Assembly (NCBI GenBank): GCA_017628845.1
Contig: JAGBYI010000098.1
Span: 1 to 58,719 of the forward strand
Source: Bacteroidaceae bacterium
GTDB lineage: Bacteria; Bacteroidota; Bacteroidia; Bacteroidales; Bacteroidaceae
Length of the DNA stretch: 58,719 bases
Direction: 5' to 3'
The translations under genes and the position numbers were made by a program. Positions 50,919 through 57,432 of this stretch are shown piece after piece; the first letter of the stretch is position 1; the number at the start of each line of letters is the position of its first letter. The notes under the pieces were generated by a model. The model had not been told where the DNA came from. It saw only the letters and a program-made list of their open reading frames with translations, and did not search any database.

Positions 50919-50938
50919 AACGTTAAACGTTAAACGTT
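50919..50938. repeat. AACGTTA heptamer tandem repeat
   Basis: Nearly three AACGTTA units in a row, next to family A element 9. Similar arrays lie at 51029-51060 and 55043-55083. Confidence 0.7.
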
Positions 50939-50953
50939 CCTTTCGCTACATAG

Positions 50954-51026
50954 TAGGGACGCTGCGTGCAGCGTCCGCATATAACTCATTTAGGAACTGT
51001 TCTCGGACGCTGCAGCAACGTCCCTA
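50954..51026. repeat. Family A palindromic element 9
   Basis: Left arm intact; right arm CGGACGCTGCAGCAACGTCCC is imperfect. Flanked on both sides by AACGTTA heptamers between argG and pspC. Confidence 0.8.
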
Positions 51027-51061
51027 CTCGTTAAACGTTAAACCTTAAACGTTCAACGTTA

Positions 51062-52264
51062 CTATCGTTCCTCCTCAGGATGTGCCAGATAGTAGGCACG
51101 CAGGGCGGTTGAACTTACCTTGATGAAGCCCTTGGCATCGTCGCTGCTCCATGCCTTTGCGGTCTCGCCATACTCGCCAAGCTTGTTCTTGACAAGGTCG
51201 TTGGGAGAATCCACACCCATGGTCTGGAAACTGTAGGGACGGAGTTCCAGGGTTACCTCGCCGGTAACATTGCGCTGGCTGCTGATGAGCATAGCCTCGA
51301 TATCAGGCATAACGGGCTCCAGATACTGGCTCTCGTGCAGGAACATGCCATACCAGTTTGCCACCTGCTCCTTCCAGTACTGCTGCCACTTGCTCAGGGT
51401 GTACTTCTCCAGGAAACGGTGTGCACCGATGATGAGCATGGGGGCTGCTGCCTCGAAGCCTACACGGCCCTTGATGCCGATGATGGTGTCGCCCACATGG
51501 CAATCACGGCCGATAGCGTAGGATGCGCCTATCTCCTCAACTGCCTGGATGGCCTGAATCTTGTCCTCGTAGCGTGTGCCGTTGACAGAAACGAGTTCAC
51601 CCTTCTCGAAGCCAAGTTTCAGCAGTTCGGTACCTTCCTTGGTGGGGTGCTTCAGGTATGCACTCTCGGGCAGGCCCTGTGTGCTGTCGAGAATCTCACC
51701 GCCACAGATGCTGGTACCCCAGATACCTACGTTGTAAGAGTACTTCAACTTGGTAAAGTCAGCAAAGTAACCGTTCTGGTTCAGGTAGTCAACCTCCTCC
51801 TGACGGGTCAGGTTGCCATCGCGGGTCAAGGTAATGATCTCCACACCAGGTGCCATGACAAGGAAAGTCATGTCGAAACGAATCTGGTCGTTGCCGGCAC
51901 CAGTAGAACCGTGGGCAATGGCGCTGGCGCCAATCTCACGGGCATAGCGTGCAATGGCCATAGCCTGGAAGATGCGCTCGCTGGACACGCTGATGGGATA
52001 GCAGTTGTTGCGCAGCACATTGCCGAAGACCATGTACTTCAGCGACTTCTCGTAGTATTCCTGGGTAACGTCCAGGGTGACGTACTCCTTGGCGCCCAAC
52101 TTGTAGGCATTCTCCTCGTTGGCCTTCAGTTGCTCGGCACTGAAACCACCGGTATTGGCACATGCGGCATACACCTCATAGCCCTTCTCCTTAGCCAGGT
52201 ACATCACAGTGTAACTGGTATCAAGGCCGCCACTGAAGGCAACCACTACTTTCTTCTTTTCCAT
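51062..52264 (-). CDS. argG: Argininosuccinate synthase
   Basis: This 400-aa protein starts MEKKKVVVAFSGGLDTSYTV with the PP-loop ATP motif. AIAHGSTGAGNDQIRF and GIWGTSICGGEILDS are conserved active-site segments, and the length is standard for the family. It joins citrulline and aspartate. In the succinyl pathway N-succinylcitrulline must be deacylated first by a peptidase not seen here. It follows the GNAT gene across a family C element. Confidence 0.95.
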   Translation of the reverse strand: MEKKKVVVAFSGGLDTSYTVMYLAKEKGYEVYAACANTGGFSAEQLKANEENAYKLGAKEYVTLDVTQEYYEKSLKYMVFGNVLRNNCYPISVSSERIFQAMAIARYAREIGASAIAHGSTGAGNDQIRFDMTFLVMAPGVEIITLTRDGNLTRQEEVDYLNQNGYFADFTKLKYSYNVGIWGTSICGGEILDSTQGLPESAYLKHPTKEGTELLKLGFEKGELVSVNGTRYEDKIQAIQAVEEIGASYAIGRDCHVGDTIIGIKGRVGFEAAAPMLIIGAHRFLEKYTLSKWQQYWKEQVANWYGMFLHESQYLEPVMPDIEAMLISSQRNVTGEVTLELRPYSFQTMGVDSPNDLVKNKLGEYGETAKAWSSDDAKGFIKVSSTALRAYYLAHPEEER

Positions 52265-52278
52265 GTTGTATGTTGTTT

Positions 52279-52472
52279 GGACCCTCCCCCATCCCCTCCC
52301 TGTATGGATGGGAGTATATAGGATTTACGAGGGTTTTGTTAATAATTTCTTTTAAATTGACTCTTTTGCCATGAATACTCAGAATATCCGATTACTCCGA
52401 AAAACTCCAACCATTAATAGTTCATACGTTCCTTACTCCCCTCCATACAGGGAGGGGTTGGGGGGTGGGTCC
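52279..52472. repeat. Family C palindromic element 3 (GNAT-argG gap)
   Basis: Ends GGACCCTCCCCC and GGGGGGTGGGTCC; inner arms CCCCTCCCTGTATGGATGGG and TACTCCCCTCCATACAGGGA. It fills the gap from 8 bp after the GNAT stop to 14 bp before the argG start. Confidence 0.75.
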
Positions 52473-52480
52473 TTTCCCCT

Positions 52481-53119
52481 CTACTCAATCCCCCTCAGCA
52501 CCAGAGCCTTCATAACATCCTTGATAACCTCCAGGCTTGTAGGTTCGCCATGATGCTTCTCGGGGTCCCAGAGCATGCCGGTGCACACGCAGAACTTGCG
52601 CTGCTTCAGTTCCAGGATATCGTGGTTGATGCATCCCTGGCATCCGCGCCAGAAAGCCTCATCGTCGGTCAACTGGTTGAAACTTACGGGCACATAGCCC
52701 AGGGCAGTATTCATCTTCATCACGGCATCGCCGCTGGTCAGGGAGAATATCTTGGCGTGTGGCCAGCGCAGACGTGCCAGAGTGAAAGTATAGTCCTTGA
52801 TATGACGTGCCACACCCAGACCCTGGTAGTCGGGATGAACAATGAGACCCGAGGTGGTAACATAGTGCTTGTTGCCCCACGTCTCAATGTAACTGAAACC
52901 GGCAAAGCGGTCGCCGTCCAAAGCCAGAATGGCCTTGCTCTCCTTTATCTTGGTGGCAAGGTATTCGTGGGTACGCTCGGCAATACCGGTACCACGCTTG
53001 CGTGCAGCATCGCGGATTGTCTGGAGAATCTCGTCTACGTACTTCTCGTGACTGGCATCTGCAACGACTATCTTTATGTTGCTGTTCTCGAATGTGCGTA
53101 TATCTTTCTTTTCTTCCAT
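52481..53119 (-). CDS. GNAT acyltransferase, probable N-succinylglutamate synthase
   Basis: This 212-aa GNAT-fold protein has the acyl-CoA loop region TSGLIVHPDYQGLGVARHIK and a later strand FSLTSGDAVMKMNTALGYVPV. It also has a cysteine-containing segment GCQGCIN. It lies between argR and argG, the same position as the Bacteroides thetaiotaomicron gene assigned by high-throughput genetics to N-succinylglutamate synthesis. It would catalyse the first committed step with succinyl-CoA. Assignment rests on synteny and fold. Confidence 0.8.
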   Translation of the reverse strand: MEEKKDIRTFENSNIKIVVADASHEKYVDEILQTIRDAARKRGTGIAERTHEYLATKIKESKAILALDGDRFAGFSYIETWGNKHYVTTSGLIVHPDYQGLGVARHIKDYTFTLARLRWPHAKIFSLTSGDAVMKMNTALGYVPVSFNQLTDDEAFWRGCQGCINHDILELKQRKFCVCTGMLWDPEKHHGEPTSLEVIKDVMKALVLRGIE

Positions 53120-53135
53120 CTTGATTGTGTGTTCC

Positions 53136-53612
53136 TTACCTGCGTTTCTTCAATTGTGGTACTGCCTCCGTAAGCTGTTCGCTCACCAGTTCACGGTTTG
53201 CCTCCTCAGCCATCACTATCATCACGGTATCGTCTCCGGCTACCGTACCCAGGAGCAAGGGCGACTTCATCTCGTCTATCTCGTACGCCACCAGCGAGGC
53301 ATGCCCTGGCGGAGTGTGCAGCACCGCTATGTTGCCGCTGAACTGCAGGGACCACTTCGTGGCATTGAGTTCCTCACGTGTCTTTACGGGATCAAAGTAC
53401 ACCACACCGGGCAGGGCATACACGCTCTTGCCTGAACGGGTACGAACCTTGGAGATGCGCAACTGCTTCAGGTCGCGGCTCAGCATGGTCTGTGTAGTGG
53501 AGAATCCGGCCTTTTCCAGTTCCACCGCAAGTTCCTCCTGATTCTCTATGGGGCAATTGCCCACTATCGTGCGAATAACCTGCAGTCTGGCCTTTTTGTC
53601 TTGCTTTTCCAT
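53136..53612 (-). CDS. argR: Arginine repressor
   Basis: This ~158-aa protein has an N-terminal winged helix (ENQEELAVELEKAGFSTTQT, then MLSRDLKQLRISK) and a C-terminal hexamerisation/arginine-binding domain ending LLGTVAGDDTVMIVM. It would repress the downstream GNAT-argG-pspC-argC-argD-pro genes in response to arginine, and autoregulate. Starts at 53612 (MEKQDKK), 53624 (ATG) and 53627 (GTG) are possible; 53612 matches usual family lengths. Confidence 0.92.
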   Translation of the reverse strand: MEKQDKKARLQVIRTIVGNCPIENQEELAVELEKAGFSTTQTMLSRDLKQLRISKVRTRSGKSVYALPGVVYFDPVKTREELNATKWSLQFSGNIAVLHTPPGHASLVAYEIDEMKSPLLLGTVAGDDTVMIVMAEEANRELVSEQLTEAVPQLKKRR

Positions 53613-53656
53613 ATCATTGGGCATCACCTTTATGCCCTTTTATTCAAATATGCGTG

Positions 53657-53664
53657 CAAAGTTA
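53657..53664 (-). promoter_or_regulatory. Promoter -7 box of the arginine cluster
   Basis: The minus strand reads TAACTTTG, ~45 bp upstream of the argR start. Confidence 0.65.
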
Positions 53665-53714
53665 TAAAAAAATAGCAGCATCAGCGACATTATGACACCA
53701 CAAATACCACAACT

Positions 53715-53735
53715 TTATGCAAAATAGACGCATAA
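53715..53735. promoter_or_regulatory. Candidate ArgR operator
   Basis: TTATGC-N9-GCATAA is a palindrome about 50 bp upstream of the -7 box. TGCAAA/TGCATA-like half sites recur at 53754-53760 and 53841-53848. Arg boxes are AT-rich palindromes with TGnAT/ATnCA cores, so this is a reasonable but untested site. Confidence 0.35.
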
Positions 53736-53834
53736 ACAGCTTTCGTTGCAAGATTATGCAAAACAAGGAACTATTAATATGGTATAATGAAGCGATAAAT
53801 GCGCTCACATAACGTAAATACAAAATAAAAGCAG

Positions 53835-53842
53835 TATATTTG
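53835..53842 (+). promoter_or_regulatory. Promoter -7 box of the DUF3791/DUF3990 operon
   Basis: TATATTTG, 31 bp upstream of the ATG at 53874. Confidence 0.6.
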
Positions 53843-53873
53843 CATATGAAACCATACCTAATCCTTGTCTAAT

Positions 53874-54089
53874 ATGAATCCACAATCACTGAACTTTACA
53901 ATCTTCTGCATCGGAAGCATCGCAGACCATCTGAATATGAACGCTCGCGATGTTTACCACAAACTGCAGAATGCAGGCATCATATCAGACTATATCGTAC
54001 CATGCTATGATGTATTGCACACATTCTCCAAGGAATATATCATCGAAGACTTGGTGGGTTACATGAAAAAGAAAGGGGTTCTGGCATGA
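53874..54089 (+). CDS. DUF3791-type small protein, first of triad
   Basis: This 71-aa protein starts MNPQSLNFTIFCIGSIADHL; the TTG nine bases earlier is not needed. It continues NARDVYHKLQNAGIISDYI and YDVLHTFSKEYIIEDLVGYM, the helix-rich DUF3791 pattern. Its stop overlaps the DUF3990 start as ATGA. Proteins of this type accompany DUF3990 genes. An antitoxin or substrate-adaptor role is inference from the operon. Confidence 0.8.
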   Translation: MNPQSLNFTIFCIGSIADHLNMNARDVYHKLQNAGIISDYIVPCYDVLHTFSKEYIIEDLVGYMKKKGVLA

Positions 54090-54559
54090 AACGTTTATAC
54101 CATACGTCAAATATAGAGGTACGCACACCCGACTTAAGTCATTCTCGTGAACACCTTGACTTTGGCCGAGGTTTTTACCTGACTCCACTCCGAGAACAGG
54201 CGGTTAACTACGGGCAGCGTTTCTTGAGAAAAGGCGAGGAGGCTTTTCTCAATATTTACGAACTCGACGAAGATCTGCCGGAAGTTTCACATATAATCTT
54301 TGAGACTTACGATAGCAAATGGCTTGACTTTGTCACCGTCTGCCGTAAAGGGCAACCTCACGCCGTATATGATATTATAGAAGGAGGTATTGCCGATGAC
54401 CAGGTTTTCAATACTATCGACCTCTACTTCTCTGGTGTGTACACCTTTGAGCAAGCGCTTGACCAACTGCGTTTCAAACGTCCTAATCACCAAGTTTGCA
54501 TCACTAACCAACAGGTTTTAGACAAGCATCTTCATTTCGTGGAATCAATAAAACTCTGA
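54086..54559 (+). CDS. DUF3990 protein, ADP-ribosyltransferase-like candidate toxin
   Basis: This 157-aa protein reads LYHTSNIEVRTPDLSHSREH, then LDFGRGFYLTPLREQAVNYG. The H-x-T-S, D-F-G-x-G-F-Y-L-T and R/Q positions follow the DUF3990 family, which is related to NAD-using ADP-ribosyltransferase folds (His, Tyr and a late acidic residue). VYDIIEGGIADDQVFNTIDLY is the conserved downstream block. It is translationally coupled to the upstream DUF3791 gene and followed 3 bp later by another, a layout like a toxin between two antitoxins. Confidence 0.82.
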   Translation: MKRLYHTSNIEVRTPDLSHSREHLDFGRGFYLTPLREQAVNYGQRFLRKGEEAFLNIYELDEDLPEVSHIIFETYDSKWLDFVTVCRKGQPHAVYDIIEGGIADDQVFNTIDLYFSGVYTFEQALDQLRFKRPNHQVCITNQQVLDKHLHFVESIKL

Positions 54560-54562
54560 ACC

Positions 54563-54775
54563 ATGCAGGCCAATAAGATAATACTTCAACAAAAATATGC
54601 CCGTATAGTGAAGATGTTTGCCGACGAAACGGGATTCTCTTACGAAAAAGCATTGGGAATGTTTTATGACTCTAAAACATACGAACTCATCAGCGAAGGT
54701 ATTGCCGACATGCACTGCATGAGCGATGAGTATCTTGTAGACGAACTTAAGGCTGAGTTCAAAATTACGTCATAG
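54563..54775 (+). CDS. DUF3791-type small protein, third of triad
   Basis: This 70-aa protein contains KYARIVKMFADETGFSYEKA, LGMFYDSKTYELISEGIADM and a terminal DEYLVDELKAEF. It resembles DUF3791 but differs from the first triad member in most positions, so the two are not recent duplicates. It starts 3 bp after the DUF3990 stop. No terminator is obvious after it. Confidence 0.78.
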   Translation: MQANKIILQQKYARIVKMFADETGFSYEKALGMFYDSKTYELISEGIADMHCMSDEYLVDELKAEFKITS

Positions 54776-54966
54776 CATTATTTCCTATAGTCACAAAGAC
54801 TCACTTCGCTATTTAAGAACGAATAGACATAACCCGGACTTTGATAATACAATCCTGTCCTGGCATCCTGCAATCGGGCAAAGAATACAAATCATTTCTG
54901 AAATACCCATACGGTTACAAGACCTTTTACCTACAACTATACTACTTTGTCTCCACCGCTCGCTTG

Positions 54967-55039
54967 TAGGGACGCAGCGGCTGCGTCCGCTCACATAGAA
55001 CAAGGAGACCGTTATCGGACGCTGCACGCAGTGTCCCTA
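54967..55039. repeat. Family A palindromic element 10
   Basis: Left arm core GCAGCGGCTGC, right arm core GCTGCACGCAGT (one mismatch). Followed by AACGTTA/AACTTTC heptamers at 55043-55083. The rest of the 54776-55125 gap holds no gene I can support. Confidence 0.8.
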
Positions 55040-55125
55040 CTCGTTAAACTTTCAACTTTCAACGTTAAACCTTAAACATTCAAATACCTTTTTAGACATA
55101 ACAGCTTTCTTGGCTTATCGTTTAT

Positions 55126-55356
55126 TCAAGGTGTAACTAGCACCACTCCCGGTGGGAAGGTTTCCTCCAAATACTCCTTGGCTGCAAGTATCTGCAAAGA
55201 ATCATTCACATTGGTCACATAGAGCCTCAGCGTTCCTGCCTCTGCATCAAATTCCGAGGACACATTAAAGTTGGTCTTAATGTACTCACATGCCTCCATA
55301 ACACGCTGGTCATAGTTCACTATAAGATCAGCAAATCTTCTTTCATTTTCTGTCAT
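55126..55356 (-). CDS. Small protein of unknown function
   Basis: This 76-aa protein (MTENERRFADLIVNYDQRVM...) is predicted helix-strand-helix: EACEYIKTNFNVSSEF, AGTLRLYVTNVNDSLQILAA and KEYLEETFPPGVVLV. No signal peptide or membrane segment. It follows the 110-aa gene by 21 bp in the same direction. No family recognised. Confidence 0.6.
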   Translation of the reverse strand: MTENERRFADLIVNYDQRVMEACEYIKTNFNVSSEFDAEAGTLRLYVTNVNDSLQILAAKEYLEETFPPGVVLVTP

Positions 55357-55377
55357 AACGGTATCTCGTATAAATCC

Positions 55378-55671
55378 TTATATATTCTTGTCAAGTGCCA
55401 ATTCTCCAATATCTATTCTCATTGCCGACAACAGTTCCAGCATGTGTTCCAATGATTCCGGTGTCCCCTGGTAACTGCAGTTAGCATGGCAGATTTTAAG
55501 GTGATTTCGCACAGGAAAATATTCGATGCTGAACACTGTCCTGTCGTTGTTCTCCACCTTGTAATAGGTCCAATACCTGTCATTGCCCCAAGCACCGCTC
55601 CCGTTCTCGTGAAACAAAAAACCTCTGTCGCGGCAAAATTCTTCTATGTTTATTCTATGCGTATCAAACAT
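55378..55671 (-). CDS. Small protein of unknown function
   Basis: About 97 aa from MFDTHRINIEEFCRDRGFLF; an upstream ATG at 55707 is also possible. The middle contains GSGAWGNDRYWTYYKVENND and FSIEYFPVRNHLKICHANCS, strand-rich with several aromatics and two Cys, then a helix SLEHMLELLSAMRIDIGEL. It belongs to a minus-strand run of small genes (56098 to 55126), probably one transcript. No family recognised. Confidence 0.55.
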   Translation of the reverse strand: MFDTHRINIEEFCRDRGFLFHENGSGAWGNDRYWTYYKVENNDRTVFSIEYFPVRNHLKICHANCSYQGTPESLEHMLELLSAMRIDIGELALDKNI

Positions 55672-55732
55672 TCCTCTACATTCAGTTCTGATTAACACTG
55701 CTGGCATCAATTCTTTTACAGAAATTACGAAA

Positions 55733-56098
55733 TCACTTCTTCCAGAGTTTCTTCACCGTTTCGTAGAGTTCGGCATCCACCTGCTTGATGTACTCCACGC
55801 AGAACTCTTCCATTTCCGGAGTCAGCCTTTCCTCTGCCGCAAAGTCTATCTCATAGTCCATCATGTCGGAGTATTCAAAACCATTGTTGGACAAACTCTC
55901 ATATCCATACCTCTTGACACAAACGCAGAAGGATGTCGGTGCCGTATCCTCATCATTAGTGCAACAAGACATAGTCAGGCCACGAGGGCACAAACGAAAC
56001 CTTGCAGTAAAAGCATCCCTGAACCTGCCCGTATAGAAAATACGGTTCAATGCAATGTCGTAATTGCTGGAGAGCGTGTGACAACTGTAGTACTTCAT
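55733..56098 (-). CDS. Protein of unknown function, first of a small-gene run
   Basis: This 121-aa protein starts MKYYSCHTLSSNYDIALNRI. Cysteines appear in RLCPRGLTMSCCTND and FCVCVKRYG, and the C-terminus EMEEFCVEYIKQVDAELYET is helical. The gene is preceded by a 23-bp leader shared almost exactly with the nucleotidase gene at 56852. No family recognised. Confidence 0.6.
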   Translation of the reverse strand: MKYYSCHTLSSNYDIALNRIFYTGRFRDAFTARFRLCPRGLTMSCCTNDEDTAPTSFCVCVKRYGYESLSNNGFEYSDMMDYEIDFAAEERLTPEMEEFCVEYIKQVDAELYETVKKLWKK

Positions 56099-56114
56099 AT
56101 TACCTATTTCTTAT

Positions 56115-56136
56115 ATTACCTTATATAATATAGTCA
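56115..56136 (-). promoter_or_regulatory. Shared leader motif, copy 1
   Basis: ATTACCTTATATAATATA followed by GTCAC, 16 bp upstream of the ATG at 56098. The same sequence with one change occurs at 56869-56891. Confidence 0.45.
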
Positions 56137-56192
56137 CCAGAACACATTGATCAATATGTTGTGCAAGAAAATCTCGTATCCGCAGGCCCTTA

Positions 56193-56852
56193 TCAGTCAA
56201 TGTAATATGCCGACTCGTCTTCCTCGCCCAATACTTTCAGCCATTTATTGGTAAGCTTAGCCGCAGCGAGTATCTCTTTAGTGTCTATCTCTCCAACTTT
56301 TGCATTAAGGACATCCGTATATGCGTCAAGCATCTTGATAGTCTTCTCCACCATTGCATAGTTTACCAGTCGCCTGTTCAGTTTCTCGTCATCATCGTCG
56401 TGAAGCAGGGTCTCGCTGATGAGGTAGCGAGTCACTTCCTCCCAGTCGGGGTAACGCTTAGAGCCAAACTGCACCCACTCGCCTGGGAACTCGCTGGCGC
56501 CGTTCTTGGCCCTATCGTCGACGAGGTAGTCACCATCGCACAGGTTCTTGCAGTGGGTTATGATCACACGCTTCTTGAACAGGTCGCCAAAGTGCTTCGT
56601 CAGCCACGCCAACTTATCACTATATGCTGTAGTGTTCTTCCAGGGGGCCGTAGAGAGGATATACATATCATAATACTCGCTCAACGTATTCACTGCTTCT
56701 ATGGCTCCCGGCATAGGATCCATCAGTGAGAATATGCCGGGCACCTCGTCGAGCCGTCCCTCATACTCCTTTTTCACTTCATCACTCAACTTGTCGATAC
56801 CGCTCTGGAAATCGACCAACACACCATCCATATCAAAAAACAGTTTCTTCAT
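56193..56852 (-). CDS. 5'(3')-deoxyribonucleotidase-type HAD phosphatase (NT5C)
   Basis: This 219-aa protein begins MKKLFFDMDGVLVDFQSGID, giving HAD motif I DMDGV. Motif II is YILSTAPW. Motif III/IV lie near KKRVIITHCKNL and DYLVDDRAKN. This is the NT5C family (PF06941), which dephosphorylates nucleoside monophosphates. The ~70 residues after the usual end (KLNRRLVNYAMVEKTIKMLD to the C-terminus) are an unusual extension. It carries the shared leader motif upstream. Confidence 0.85.
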   Translation of the reverse strand: MKKLFFDMDGVLVDFQSGIDKLSDEVKKEYEGRLDEVPGIFSLMDPMPGAIEAVNTLSEYYDMYILSTAPWKNTTAYSDKLAWLTKHFGDLFKKRVIITHCKNLCDGDYLVDDRAKNGASEFPGEWVQFGSKRYPDWEEVTRYLISETLLHDDDDEKLNRRLVNYAMVEKTIKMLDAYTDVLNAKVGEIDTKEILAAAKLTNKWLKVLGEEDESAYYID

Positions 56853-56868
56853 AAGCTACGTTTTTATA

Positions 56869-56891
56869 ATTACCTTATATAATATAATCAC
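56869..56891 (-). promoter_or_regulatory. Shared leader motif, copy 2
   Basis: ATTACCTTATATAATATA followed by ATCAC, 16 bp upstream of the nucleotidase ATG. One base differs from copy 1. Confidence 0.45.
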
Positions 56892-56905
56892 AAAAGGCGA
56901 AAAAT

Positions 56906-57019
56906 TCAATATTTGGGGCAACTTTTTTCTTTCATCCCTAAATTTGTGTTATCCATGAAACCGAAGATGGTGGTGGAAAGGCCCTTGGCTTCGGCATAAA
57001 TATTGAGGTTGCTTATCAT
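56906..57019 (-). pseudogene. Possible remnant of a nitroreductase-like gene
   Basis: A 37-codon open stretch reads MISNLNIYAEAKGLSTTIFG followed by FMDNTNLG, resembling the QNxxLxAxAxGLxTxxxG segment of Bacteroidota nitroreductases, then closes. Too short and isolated to be a gene; the assignment is tentative. Confidence 0.25.
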
Positions 57020-57128
57020 TCGTTGTTAGGGCAAGTGCTTCAATAGGCAATTATAGCAGAATTCTCCATAAGCTGCCATAATATTTATGTTTTATGTCTA
57101 TTTTATGTATCGTATCCTGGTATATGTC

Positions 57129-57163
57129 ACCAAATCTCCCGGTTCTGTTCCGGGAGATTTGGT
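57129..57163. terminator. Perfect 14-bp hairpin downstream of the LRR fragment
   Basis: ACCAAATCTCCCGG pairs with CCGGGAGATTTGGT across a 7-nt loop. It lies 17 bp after the fragment stop on the minus strand; the U run is weak. Confidence 0.55.
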
Positions 57164-57179
57164 TTCACCATGAGCTTCA

Positions 57180-57401
57180 TTACTTTTTCTTTGCCTTCTT
57201 CACAGGTGCTATCTCCACGATGAACTGGTGGAGCTCCTCGGGCAGGCGCTGCTTGTAGTAGTCGGCCTTCTTGGCGGGCACATAAATAGTCTTCAAGCTT
57301 TCACTGTTAGAAAAAGCCCAATAGTCAATCTTGACACTCCTGCAGGCAATGATGTTTATGTTTTTAAGTTTGTTATCTATTATTCTATTCAGATAAAGTT
57401 T
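57180..57401 (-). pseudogene. C-terminal fragment of an LRR_5 (BspA-like) protein
   Basis: A 73-codon open stretch without a start codon reads LKNINIIACRSVKIDYWAFS, SLKTIYVPAKKADYYKQRLP and a Lys-rich end VKKAKKK. It aligns position for position with the last LRR unit of the neighbouring gene (LKRLVILSENVTFSPDAFKQ, SLEEIHVPEAVIGKYT). An in-frame TGA lies just upstream. It is the tail of a paralogue whose front is missing. Confidence 0.7.
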
Positions 57402-57432
57402 TCACTCAGAGATGTGTAGATTAGGATGCTGT

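Noticed and set aside
54781-54897. Minus-strand open stretch reading LQDARTGLYYQSPGYVYSFL
   Set aside because: It looks protein-like but is only about 37 codons, has no start codon and no family I can name; too weak to call a gene or relic.
22714-55039. Family A repeats as a CRISPR array
   Set aside because: Copies are kilobases apart, paired in inverted orientation and without regular spacers; no cas genes are present.
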